5,880 nucleotides of DNA from Candidatus Avoscillospira stercoripullorum (GCA_018712905.1 DVGD01000084.1:1-5880); one strand, 5' to 3'; shown: positions 1 to 5,880, counted from the first letter of the stretch. Notes: generated by a model from the letters alone, not told the origin. Numbers and translations are program-made.

Positions 1-1095
1 GTGCAGGCGGAGGCCATCCCGCCCTTCCTAGCGTGGAAGGACGTCATCGCCAAGGCGCCCACCGGCACCGGCAAGACCTTTGCCTTCGGCATCCCCATGA
101 TCGAGCACATCGACGCCGAGTCCGAGGATCTCCAGGGGCTGATTCTCGCCCCCACCCGGGAGCTGGCCATCCAGATTTGTGAGGAGCTCCGGGGACTTCT
201 CCGCTACTATAAGAATATCCGCGTGGCTGTGGTCTACGGCGGGCAGAAGATGGAGCCCCAGATCAAGGCGCTCCAGGCCAAGCCCCAGATCGTGGTGGCC
301 ACGCCGGGGCGGCTGATGGATCACTATAACCGCAAAAATCTCCGCTTGGACAAGGTGCACACCGTCGTCCTGGACGAGGCTGACCGCATGCTGGACATGG
401 GCTTTTTCAAGGATGTGACGCATATCCTCGACAAGCTCAAGAATAAAAAGAGTATGGGGCTCTTCTCGGCCACCATCTCCCAGGAGGTCATGACCGTCAG
501 CTGGATGTACCAGCGCGACGAGGTGGAGATCACCATCCCCGCCGACCAGGAGAATAAGCCCGACATCGACCAGTACTCCCTCACGGTCTCTCCCCTGGAG
601 AAGACCGAGACCACCCTGCGGCTCATCCGCGCCATGCAGTATGAGCGCGTGATCATCTTCTGCAACACCAAGCACATGTGCCAGCGCCTGAGCGACGACC
701 TGCGCCGCGCGGGGCTGGACGCAGACTGCATCCATGGTGACATCCGCCAGGCAGTCCGGGAGAAGACCATGAAGACCTTCAAGGACGGCAAGCTTTCCGT
801 CCTGGTGGCAACAGACGTGGCCTCGAGAGGCATCGATGTGGACGATGTGGACTGCGTCATCAACTTCGACGTGCCCGAGGAAAATGAATACTATATCCAC
901 CGCATCGGCCGTACCGGCCGCGCCAAGCGCAAGGGCGCTGCCTGGAGCATTCTGGGCAACTTCCCCGAGAAGGCCAAGCTGGACGAGATCGCCAAGTACT
1001 CCCACTTCACCATCCGCCCCATGAAGTTCATCGAGGGCGACCTGCTGGTGGAAGAGGAAGTCAAAAAGCCGCCGGTGCGCAAGCGCTTCCGATGA
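1..1095 (+). CDS. DEAD-box ATP-dependent RNA helicase, 5' end cut off by window edge
   Basis: This is an ATP-driven RNA-unwinding enzyme of superfamily 2, acting in the cytoplasm on structured RNA (ribosome assembly, mRNA decay or cold adaptation are the usual roles). Both RecA-like domains are visible. Numbering from the codon at position 1: Q-motif glutamine at 2, motif I APTGTGKT 19-26, Ia PTRELA 51-56, GG 80-81, Ib TPGR 101-104, II DEAD 125-128, III SAT 156-158, IV around VIIFCNTK 217-224, V ATDVASRGID 270-279, VI HRIGRTGR 300-307. All catalytic motifs are intact. The GTG at position 1 is very probably an internal valine, because the Q motif normally has about 20 or more residues before this glutamine; the true start lies to the left. 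After motif VI only about 57 residues remain, ending in a short basic tail, so there is no separate C-terminal RNA-binding domain as in DbpA or CsdA. It resembles generic RhlE/CshA-type helicases, but I cannot assign a subfamily. The stop overlaps the next gene by 4 bp. Confidence 0.95.
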   Translation: MQAEAIPPFLAWKDVIAKAPTGTGKTFAFGIPMIEHIDAESEDLQGLILAPTRELAIQICEELRGLLRYYKNIRVAVVYGGQKMEPQIKALQAKPQIVVATPGRLMDHYNRKNLRLDKVHTVVLDEADRMLDMGFFKDVTHILDKLKNKKSMGLFSATISQEVMTVSWMYQRDEVEITIPADQENKPDIDQYSLTVSPLEKTETTLRLIRAMQYERVIIFCNTKHMCQRLSDDLRRAGLDADCIHGDIRQAVREKTMKTFKDGKLSVLVATDVASRGIDVDDVDCVINFDVPEENEYYIHRIGRTGRAKRKGAAWSILGNFPEKAKLDEIAKYSHFTIRPMKFIEGDLLVEEEVKKPPVRKRFR

Positions 1096-1976
1096 CCGCG
1101 GCGGAGGAGGGCGTGCTGCTCTTGTGCTGCGCCCTGGGAGATCCCCACGCCCAGCCCCTCACGGCGGCGCAGTTTCGCGATCTGGGGCGGCTCATCCGCA
1201 GCCGCGGCCTTTCCGGCGACCCCCTCTCCCAGCTCACCGCCGCCAGGCTCCGCGCGTTTGGCGTGGCGCCCACACTGGCCGACCAGATTCTTCGCCTGCT
1301 GGATCGCCAGGCACGGCTCTCGGCCTACCTGCGCACCGCGGCGGATCGGGGAATCTATCCCCTCACCCGGCTCAATGCCGCCTATCCGGCGCGGCTGCGC
1401 GCCAAGGCAGGGTTTTTGAGCCCGCCGGTGCTCTTCTGCCGGGGTGACAGCGCCCTCTTTGCCAAACCATCCATAGCGGTGGTGGGCTCGCGCCGTTTGC
1501 GGCCGGAAAATGCCGCCTTTGCCCGCCAAGCCGGTACACTTGCCGCCCAGGAAGGCTTCACCCTGGTCTCCGGCGGCGCCGTGGGCGCCGATCAGGAAGC
1601 CCAAAGCGCCTGCCTCGCCCACGGCGGCAATGCCGTAATCTTCCCGGCAGACGCTCTGTCGTCCCATCCGGCATTGGAGCATGTGCTCTACTGCAGCGCG
1701 GGCGGCTACGAATATGGCTTTTCCACCCGGCGGGCGCTTGCCCGCAACGGGTTCATTCATATGCAGGGCGACCGGACGCTGGTTGCCCAGTGCACCCCGG
1801 AGATGGGCGGCAGCTGGGCGGGCAGCGTAGAGAATTTACGCCACGGGTATTCCGAGCTCTTCGTCTTTGACGACGGCTCCCCCGGCGCCAGAGCGCTCAT
1901 GGCGCGCGGCGCCACCGGCGTATCCCGGCTTGAAAGCATCAACGCCCTCTCCCCCGGCCAGCTGCGGCTTCTCTGA
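1092..1976 (+). CDS. DprA/Smf-like Rossmann-fold protein, short atypical form
   Basis: This 294-aa protein resembles DprA (Smf), which loads RecA onto incoming single-stranded DNA in transformable bacteria; many non-competent bacteria also keep a homologue. Residues 25-90 look like a small helical (possibly helix-hairpin-helix) domain. The Rossmann core follows: P-P-V-L-F-C-R-G-D at 111-119, IAVVGSR at 128-134, LVSGGAVGAD at 158-167 (canonical DprA has SGLARGID), and ARNGFI at 217-222, matching the canonical RNRxI. Where usual DprA has SGSLITA, this protein has GGSWAG (239-244). It ends about 50 residues after that, with no C-terminal winged helix, against roughly 360 aa for typical DprA. The ATG overlaps the helicase stop (ATGA), suggesting translational coupling. 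An alternative in-frame GTG at 1113 has a GGAGG 5 nt upstream (1103-1107) and would remove seven residues. I infer a SLOG/DprA-superfamily protein; a role in transformation is not established. Confidence 0.8.
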   Translation: MTAAEEGVLLLCCALGDPHAQPLTAAQFRDLGRLIRSRGLSGDPLSQLTAARLRAFGVAPTLADQILRLLDRQARLSAYLRTAADRGIYPLTRLNAAYPARLRAKAGFLSPPVLFCRGDSALFAKPSIAVVGSRRLRPENAAFARQAGTLAAQEGFTLVSGGAVGADQEAQSACLAHGGNAVIFPADALSSHPALEHVLYCSAGGYEYGFSTRRALARNGFIHMQGDRTLVAQCTPEMGGSWAGSVENLRHGYSELFVFDDGSPGARALMARGATGVSRLESINALSPGQLRLL

Positions 1977-2010
1977 CGCGGCAGCTGGCTGTGACTTTTT
2001 TAGAGAGCTT

Positions 2011-2030
2011 CCGGCATGGCCGGTGGTTTT
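2011..2030 (+). terminator. Weak hairpin after the DprA-like gene, possible terminator
   Basis: CCGGC (2011-2015) pairs with GCCGG (2019-2023) around a 3-nt loop, and TGG then TTTT follows. The stem is only 5 bp and the T run is short and displaced by 3 nt, so this is a poor intrinsic terminator at best. Its place, 35 nt after the dprA-like stop and before the ribozyme, is what suggests the role. No better terminator is visible between the two genes. Confidence 0.3.
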
Positions 2031-2032
2031 AT
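2024..2032 (+). promoter_or_regulatory. Possible extended -10 promoter element for glmS
   Basis: TGG followed by TTTTAT has the TGn-plus-hexamer form of an extended -10 site; the hexamer matches TATAAT at 4 of 6 positions. No acceptable -35 hexamer lies 16-18 bp upstream. A transcript starting near 2039 would place the ribozyme cleavage site roughly 38 nt into the leader, a sensible geometry. The site overlaps the tail of the weak hairpin. The alternative is readthrough from the dprA-like gene or a promoter inside it. Confidence 0.25.
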
Positions 2033-2073
2033 CGCAGCGAGAAAGGAGGATCGGAACCTTACAAGGCTTCCCA

Positions 2074-2282
2074 CAAGCGCCAGTGCCTGCCTTGGCAGGA
2101 CGACGAGGCGGAGCGTGATCGAAACTTCGGCGGATGCGCTCCCGCCGTCCCGGCGGTGTAACACAGCTTTAAATATGCGGGTAACCGCAAAACAGAGGGG
2201 CTGTGACCGGGGGAAAAAGTGCAAATTGCTGCGAGTTTGTCCTTTTTCAAAGCGGCAGAGCCACCAAGGGGTGAATCTGCCC
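2074..2282 (+). ncRNA. glmS ribozyme (glucosamine-6-phosphate-activated self-cleaving leader)
   Basis: This leader RNA cuts itself when bound to glucosamine-6-phosphate, the product of GlmS; in Bacillus the downstream product with a 5'-OH is degraded by RNase J, giving feedback repression. The sequence carries the family's conserved core. The cleavage-site segment A|GCGCCAG puts the cut between 2076 and 2077. P1 is CCTGC/GCAGG (2086-2090/2095-2099) with a CTTG loop, followed by GACGAGG at 2102-2108. P2 is GGAGCG/CGCTCC (2110-2115/2137-2142), enclosing the conserved stretch ATCGAA...TTCGGCGGATG. P3 is about 5 bp (2143-2147/2151-2155). Further 3' are CACAGC/GCTGTG (2162-2167/2200-2205) enclosing a GCGG/CCGC hairpin with a GTAA (GNRA) loop, a 7-bp stem GAAAAAG/CTTTTTC (2213-2219/2242-2248), and GGCAGA/TCTGCC (2254-2259/2276-2281). 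The position, ending about 30 nt before the glmS ATG, fits. Stem names for the 3' half are my reading, not a covariance-model alignment. Confidence 0.93.
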
Positions 2283-2294
2283 ATTTGAAATCAC

Positions 2295-2300
2295 AGGAGG
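2295..2300 (+). promoter_or_regulatory. glmS ribosome binding site
   Basis: A perfect AGGAGG lies 12 nt before the ATG at 2313, somewhat farther than the usual 6-9 nt, with a run of seven T directly before the start codon. It lies just outside the last ribozyme stem, so ribozyme control would act through cleavage and RNA decay rather than by hiding this site. Confidence 0.85.
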
Positions 2301-2312
2301 AACTCTTTTTTT

Positions 2313-4154
2313 ATGTGTGGAATCGTAGGATATGTTGGACGGGAGCAGGCCGCTCCCATCCTGCTCGATGGGCTCTCTAAGCTGGAGTACCGGGGGTATG
2401 ACTCCGCCGGTATCTGCGTCTACGACGGCGCAGCGCTCCAGGTGGCCAAGACCAAGGGACGGCTCCAAAATCTCATCGACCTCACCAGAGGCGGCGCTTC
2501 GCTCCCGGGCACTTCCGGCATCGGGCACACCCGCTGGGCAACCCACGGCGCTCCCTCCGACAAGAACAGCCACCCCCATATGTCCGACGGGCGCAAATTT
2601 TCGGTGGTGCACAACGGCATCATTGAAAACTACCTCCCCCTCAAAGAGATGCTCGAGAAAAAGGGCATGCAATTTCACTCTGAGACGGACACCGAGGTGG
2701 TGGCCAACCTCATTGAATACTTCTACGCCCAGGGCGCCACCTTCCGCCAGGCGGTGCGCAAGGCCGTGGCGCGGGTGGAGGGGAGCTACGCCCTTGGCGT
2801 ACTGTGCGCGGACGTCCCCGGCACCGTCATCGGCGTCAAGAAGGACAGTCCCCTGATCTTCGGCTACGGCCAGGGCCGCAACTTCATCGCCTCGGACGTG
2901 CCGGCCATTCTCAAATACACCCGGGATGTGGTCTACCTCAACGACGGCGACCTCTTGGAGATGACCGCCGACTCCGTCACCTTCTACAACACCCACGGGG
3001 AGGTTGTGGAAAAGAAGACGGAGCACGTCACCTGGGAGATCTCCGCGGCGGAGAAGGGCGGCTACGCCCATTTCATGCTCAAGGAGATCTACGAGCAGCC
3101 CAAGGCCGTGCGGGACACCATTCATCCCCGGATCCGCGAGGGGCGCATCGTCCTGGACGACATCCAGTTCCCGGCGGAATACCTAAAAAATCTCCGGCGG
3201 ATCTACATTGTGGCCTGCGGCTCGGCGTACTATGTGGGCGTCCACGGCAAGTACATCATCGAAAATCTCTGCCGTGTGCCGGTAGAGCCGGTACTGGCCT
3301 CGGAGTTCCGCTACGCCGATCCCGTGCTGGACGACACCACCTTGGTCATCATCATCAGCCAGTCCGGCGAGACCGCCGACACCCTGGCCGCCCTGCGGGA
3401 GGCCAAGTGCCGGGGCGCTCGGGTGCTGGCCGTGGTCAACGTGGTGGGAAGCTCCATCGCCAAGGCTGCCGACGACGTGCTCTACACCTGGGCAGGTCCC
3501 GAGATCGCCGTGGCCACCACCAAGGCCTTCTCCACCCAGCTGGCGGTGATGTATCTCCTGGCGCTCTACATCGCTCAGGAGCTCCACACCCTCCCACCCG
3601 AGCGCTATGATGCCCTCATGGCCGCCCTCCAAAGGCTCCCGGAACAGCTGGAGGAGGTGCTCTCACCGGAGAATGTGACCGCCATTCAGTACTACGCCGC
3701 CCAGTATTTCAACAACCGGGACGTGTTCTTCATCGGCCGGAACTTGGACAGCGCCACCTGCCTGGAGGGAAGCCTCAAGCTCAAGGAAATCGCCTACATC
3801 CACTCCGAGGCCTACCCCGCCGGCGAGCTCAAGCACGGCCCCATCTCCCTCATTGAAAACGGGACGCTGGTGGTGGCCACGGCCACCAATCCCGCTCTCT
3901 TTGACAAGACCATGTCCAACGTCAAGGAGGTCTCCGCCCGCGGCGCCGACGTGCTGGGCATCACCATCCGGGGCTTCGAGGACGCCATCCACAAGACCAT
4001 GGACAGCGCCATCTTTGTGCCCCAGACCGAGGTGCTCTTCCAGGCCAGCATGAGCGTCATCCCCTTGCAGACCTTTGCGTACTATGTTGCCCTGATGCGA
4101 GGCTGCGACGTGGATAAGCCGCGAAACCTCGCCAAGAGCGTCACCGTGGAATGA
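2313..4154 (+). CDS. glmS: Glutamine--fructose-6-phosphate aminotransferase (isomerizing)
   Basis: GlmS converts fructose-6-phosphate and glutamine to glucosamine-6-phosphate and glutamate, the first committed step to UDP-GlcNAc for peptidoglycan and other cell-wall polymers. It is cytoplasmic and usually dimeric. The 613-aa length is normal for the family (about 600-610). The start is fixed by MCGIVGYVG: Cys2 becomes the N-terminal nucleophile of the class II glutaminase domain (about 2-220), which also shows GHTRWATHG (71-79) and HNGIIENY (100-107). The first SIS domain (about 285-420) has ACGSAYYVG (301-309), SQSGETADT (349-357) and ATTKAFSTQL (401-410). The second (about 460-600) has EIAYIHSEAYPAGELKHGP (492-510). 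The C-terminus KPRNLAKSVTVE is the classic end of the protein. All expected catalytic motifs are present. The gene has its own ribozyme leader and terminator, so it appears to be transcribed as a single gene. Confidence 0.99.
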   Translation: MCGIVGYVGREQAAPILLDGLSKLEYRGYDSAGICVYDGAALQVAKTKGRLQNLIDLTRGGASLPGTSGIGHTRWATHGAPSDKNSHPHMSDGRKFSVVHNGIIENYLPLKEMLEKKGMQFHSETDTEVVANLIEYFYAQGATFRQAVRKAVARVEGSYALGVLCADVPGTVIGVKKDSPLIFGYGQGRNFIASDVPAILKYTRDVVYLNDGDLLEMTADSVTFYNTHGEVVEKKTEHVTWEISAAEKGGYAHFMLKEIYEQPKAVRDTIHPRIREGRIVLDDIQFPAEYLKNLRRIYIVACGSAYYVGVHGKYIIENLCRVPVEPVLASEFRYADPVLDDTTLVIIISQSGETADTLAALREAKCRGARVLAVVNVVGSSIAKAADDVLYTWAGPEIAVATTKAFSTQLAVMYLLALYIAQELHTLPPERYDALMAALQRLPEQLEEVLSPENVTAIQYYAAQYFNNRDVFFIGRNLDSATCLEGSLKLKEIAYIHSEAYPAGELKHGPISLIENGTLVVATATNPALFDKTMSNVKEVSARGADVLGITIRGFEDAIHKTMDSAIFVPQTEVLFQASMSVIPLQTFAYYVALMRGCDVDKPRNLAKSVTVE

Positions 4155-4159
4155 TCTTC

Positions 4160-4199
4160 CCCGGCTTCCGTAATTTTGTCACGGAAGCCGGGTCTTTAC
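4160..4199 (+). terminator. Intrinsic terminator of glmS
   Basis: A perfect 12-bp inverted repeat, CCCGGCTTCCGT (4160-4171) with ACGGAAGCCGGG (4181-4192), has a 9-nt loop and is followed by the T-rich tail TCTTTACTTCT. It begins only 5 nt after the glmS stop. It separates glmS from the iron-sulfur genes. Confidence 0.88.
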
Positions 4200-4202
4200 T
4201 TC

Positions 4203-4211
4203 TGCTATACT
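4203..4211 (+). promoter_or_regulatory. Probable extended -10 promoter for the iron-sulfur gene pair
   Basis: TGC followed by TATACT is a good extended -10 element (hexamer 5 of 6 against TATAAT). It sits in the tail of the glmS terminator, 41 nt before the ferredoxin ATG. A TTGTCA at 4176-4181 is 24 bp upstream, too far for a standard -35, so recognition would rely on the TGn extension. Transcription would start near 4218, giving a leader of about 35 nt. A promoter is expected here because a strong terminator precedes the genes. Confidence 0.5.
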
Positions 4212-4252
4212 CTTTGGGAGTTCTCAGAAATGAAGGAAAGGGTGGAACGAAT

Positions 4253-4459
4253 ATGGCTTCCAAACGAGTTGCGATCCTTGCCAAGGCACAGTGTGTGGCC
4301 TGCGGCGCCTGCGAGGCGGAGTGTCCCCGCGGCGCCATTGCCGTTCACCGCGGGTGCTATGCGGTGGTGTCGCAGGAGACGTGCATTGGCTGCGGCAAAT
4401 GCGCCAAGGTCTGCCCCACAGGGTGCGTGCAAGTGGTAGAACGGGAGGCGACGGTATGA
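4253..4459 (+). CDS. Small two-cluster 4Fe-4S ferredoxin-like protein
   Basis: This 68-aa soluble electron carrier has two full 4Fe-4S motifs: CVACGACEAECP (Cys 14, 17, 20, 24) and CIGCGKCAKVCP (Cys 44, 47, 50, 54). As in classical 2[4Fe-4S] ferredoxins, each cluster would take three cysteines from one motif and the fourth from the other. Two extra cysteines, 35 and 58, have no obvious ligand role. I chose the ATG at 4253 because GGGTGG (4240-4245) lies 7 nt upstream. An earlier in-frame ATG at 4151 would overlap the glmS stop and make the terminator coding, so I reject it. The stop overlaps the ATG of the membrane protein (ATGA at 4456-4459), so the two are surely cotranslated. I infer it passes electrons to or from that partner. 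The redox partner beyond this pair is not visible. Confidence 0.9.
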   Translation: MASKRVAILAKAQCVACGACEAECPRGAIAVHRGCYAVVSQETCIGCGKCAKVCPTGCVQVVEREATV

Positions 4460-5037
4460 AGACAAAAAAGCCCTGGTACAGCTACTTATGGATCTGGTCG
4501 ATTGTCTACTTTGCCCTGGGATTTTTTAACATCCTATTTGCCTGGCTCGGGATGATCGACTTCCTGCTGCCCCTGGCGCTGGCCATCTTCGGCGGCAACA
4601 AATTTTTCTGCAATCACCTGTGTGGGCGCGGGCAGCTCTTTGCCCTTCTGGGCGGCAAGCTCCACTGCTCCCGGGGGCGTGCCACGCCCCGTTGGCTGGC
4701 TTCCAAGTGGTTCCGCTACGGCTTTCTGATCTTCTTCCTGGCCATGTTCGCCAATATGGTCTTTCAGACCTACCTTGTCTTCGCCGGGGCAGCATCCCTG
4801 CGGGAGGCCATCAAGCTCTTCTGGACCATCCGCGTGCCCTGGGGCTGGACGTACACTGCCGGAACGGTACCGGCCTGGGTGGCGCAGTTCAGCTTCGGAT
4901 TCTATGGTCTCATGCTCACGTCTCTTCTTTTGGGTCTCATTGTCATGGTGCTCTACCGACCCAGAACCTGGTGCGCCTTCTGCCCCATGGGCACTATGAC
5001 CCAGAGTATCTGCAAGCTGAGAAACCGCGGGAACTAA
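4456..5037 (+). CDS. NapH/MauN-like membrane 4Fe-4S protein
   Basis: This 193-aa integral membrane protein probably moves electrons across or along the membrane by iron-sulfur clusters. Likely membrane segments lie at about 10-30, 33-47, 87-110 and 146-167. The cluster-type cysteines sit at the cytoplasmic-type loop and tail: CNHLCGRG (52-59) with a further Cys71, and CAFCPMGTMTQSIC (173-186). The CxxxCGRG / CxxCPMG pattern is that of the NapH, MauN, NosR and CcoG membrane family. NapH itself is about 270-290 aa because it carries two extra C-terminal ferredoxin motifs; this protein lacks them, and the preceding 68-aa ferredoxin supplies the same elements separately. The start at 4456 is supported by GGGAGG (4443-4448) 7 nt upstream and the 4-bp overlap with the ferredoxin stop. 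No nitrate, methylamine or nitrous oxide reductase genes are nearby, so the final electron acceptor is unknown and a nap symbol is not justified. Confidence 0.87.
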   Translation: MKTKKPWYSYLWIWSIVYFALGFFNILFAWLGMIDFLLPLALAIFGGNKFFCNHLCGRGQLFALLGGKLHCSRGRATPRWLASKWFRYGFLIFFLAMFANMVFQTYLVFAGAASLREAIKLFWTIRVPWGWTYTAGTVPAWVAQFSFGFYGLMLTSLLLGLIVMVLYRPRTWCAFCPMGTMTQSICKLRNRGN

Positions 5038-5040
5038 TTC

Positions 5041-5880
5041 CTACACCAGCAGACGCTGGAGTGCCAGGACGTTTTCCAAAAGGCGGTTGTTGCTGGGCTC
5101 GAGATTGTAGGCCTCCTTGGCTGCCTCCAATGCCTCCGCAATGCGCCCCGTCTCATAAAGGCCGATGGCGCGCAGGTCATAGGGAAGGCTTCCCCAGGCT
5201 TCGGCGTCGGTCATATAAGTGCGCGGGCGCTCGCGGATTTCCAGCGCCCGGCCGGTGAAGTACACCACGCCCTCCCAGCGCTTATCCTCATAGAGCATCA
5301 TGGCAAGATCCAGCCAAGGCTCCCGGAGATGCGGCGCCTCGGCGATGGCGCGGTAAAACCAGCCCTCCGCCACGTTCTTCTGCCCCTTGTGTATGTAGCA
5401 TTTGGCAATGTAGCGCATGGAGGCCGCCCGCTCATCCTTCCACGTGGCGCTGGGCATGGAGAGGTGGCGCTGCAAGGTGCGGATGCAGTCGTCCCAGCGG
5501 CGGTAGAAGAAATACTCCCGCCCCAGATAGTGGACATTCCGGTCGTCGTCCGGCGCCTCCTTGACCGAGAGCTCCAGAAGCCCCAGGTACTGGGCGCGGG
5601 ATTTGGTGGGGTCGGCCAGGTGGTCGAGCTGTATGCCCTCCACCGTGACCCTGGGGCCAGGCTTTTCCTTCCCCACCCAGGTCAAAATCTCGTGCACCGG
5701 GTGCGTCCAGCAAAACCCATGGCGGGCATGGATCTTTTCATACCAGAATACCACGCCCTCGCTGCCGTCGGGGCGGAAGTTCCAGGTGTAGCGGTAGACC
5801 GCCTGGGAATAGCCAGGCCGCCAGGCCTTCTCCAGCAGCGCCCGCCAGCCGGGGTGGAAGACCTCGTCCAAATCGGTGCA
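5041..5880 (-). CDS. Family 2-like glycosyltransferase with TPR-like C-terminal half, 5' end cut off by window edge
   Basis: The visible 279 residues (numbered from the codon at 5880) begin with TDLDE, whose DLDE at 3-6 fits the metal- and nucleotide-sugar-binding acidic (DxD-type) motif of GT2 enzymes, followed by FHPGW. The GT core continues through YRYTWNFRPDGS (29-40) and WYEKIHARHGFCWTHPVHE (46-64). From about 95 to 279 the protein is helical, with degenerate TPR-like units: LGREYFFYRRWDDCIRTLQRHL (split at 119-130 and 131-140), MRYIAKCYIHKGQKNVAEGW (155-174), LDLAMMLYEDKRWEGVVYF (190-208) and IGLYETGRIAEALEAAKEAY (239-258). Such proteins transfer sugars to surface polysaccharide or glycoprotein; the acceptor cannot be read here. 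The TTG at 5871 is an internal leucine, not a start; the N-terminal Rossmann part lies to the right of the window. The stop is 3 bp from the stop of the convergent membrane-protein gene. Confidence 0.85.
   Translation of the reverse strand, partial: CTDLDEVFHPGWRALLEKAWRPGYSQAVYRYTWNFRPDGSEGVVFWYEKIHARHGFCWTHPVHEILTWVGKEKPGPRVTVEGIQLDHLADPTKSRAQYLGLLELSVKEAPDDDRNVHYLGREYFFYRRWDDCIRTLQRHLSMPSATWKDERAASMRYIAKCYIHKGQKNVAEGWFYRAIAEAPHLREPWLDLAMMLYEDKRWEGVVYFTGRALEIRERPRTYMTDAEAWGSLPYDLRAIGLYETGRIAEALEAAKEAYNLEPSNNRLLENVLALQRLLV

Noticed and set aside
28..1005. A 325-codon open frame on the - strand, opposite the helicase
   Set aside because: It is antisense to a gene with every DEAD-box motif in place. 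Its product is rich in Gly, Leu, Val, His and Asp with no domain pattern; GC-rich third positions commonly create such frames.
891..1760. A 289-codon - strand open frame opposite the helicase end and the DprA-like gene
   Set aside because: It spans two real + strand genes, has a low-complexity composition and no recognisable motif.
2000..2288. Open frames of 83-94 codons on both strands between the DprA-like gene and glmS
   Set aside because: They overlap the structured ribozyme, whose conserved RNA core explains the sequence.
2247..3125. A 292-codon - strand open frame opposite the ribozyme end and glmS
   Set aside because: It covers the conserved ribozyme 3' end and the glmS glutaminase domain; a codon-bias shadow.
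2804..3610. A 268-codon + strand frame within glmS
   Set aside because: It is a +1 frame inside a confidently identified enzyme and is dominated by Arg, Gly, Pro and His.
4151..4252. Upstream ATG extension of the ferredoxin gene
   Set aside because: It would translate the terminator hairpin and overlap the glmS stop; the ATG at 4253 has a good Shine-Dalgarno site and gives a standard ferredoxin length.
4291..4455. Earlier in-frame start for the membrane protein
   Set aside because: It would lie inside the ferredoxin gene in another frame and add a basic, Cys-rich stretch unlike the family; the ATG at 4456 has GGGAGG 7 nt upstream.
1..5880. CRISPR arrays, insertion sequences, tRNA/rRNA genes, phage genes or att sites
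   Set aside because: I saw no regularly spaced repeats, transposase motifs, paired terminal repeats or tRNA-like cloverleaf by eye; gene content is chromosomal housekeeping.

Overview
The window reads as ordinary chromosomal DNA from a GC-rich, low-oxygen Firmicute. A Clostridia member of the Oscillospiraceae type (gut Flavonifractor-like or Intestinimonas-like) is my best guess. The reasons are a glmS ribozyme (a leader found mainly in Firmicutes), strong Shine-Dalgarno sites, GC-rich third codon positions and small cysteine-rich iron-sulfur proteins typical of anaerobes. No alignment was run, so the taxonomy is inference.

Layout, left to right. (1) Positions 1-1095, + strand: the 3' part of a DEAD-box RNA helicase gene that enters from the left edge. 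(2) 1092-1976, +: a short, divergent DprA/Smf-like Rossmann protein whose ATG overlaps the helicase stop (ATGA). (3) 1977-2312: a 336-bp gap holding a weak hairpin, a possible extended -10, and a clear glmS ribozyme (about 2074-2282). (4) 2313-4154, +: complete glmS (613 aa), followed by a strong intrinsic terminator. (5) 4253-4459 and 4456-5037, +: a two-gene iron-sulfur unit, made of a 68-aa two-cluster ferredoxin overlapping a 193-aa NapH/MauN-like membrane protein. It probably has its own extended -10 promoter just after the glmS terminator. (6) 5041-5880, - strand: the 3' part of a glycosyltransferase with a helical, TPR-like C-terminal half, running off the right edge. It converges on the iron-sulfur unit with only 3 bp between the stop codons.

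How the genes work together. The ribozyme and glmS form a self-contained feedback unit: GlmS makes glucosamine-6-phosphate, which serves as cofactor for cleavage of its own leader. The ferredoxin and membrane protein together look like a NapH-type electron-transfer protein split into a soluble and a membrane part. The helicase and the DprA-like protein are probably cotranscribed, but a shared function is not evident. I see no mobile element, CRISPR array, tRNA or rRNA, and no clear sign of a wholly new system. The points most worth following are the split NapH-like module, the atypical DprA form, and the GC-rich ribozyme.
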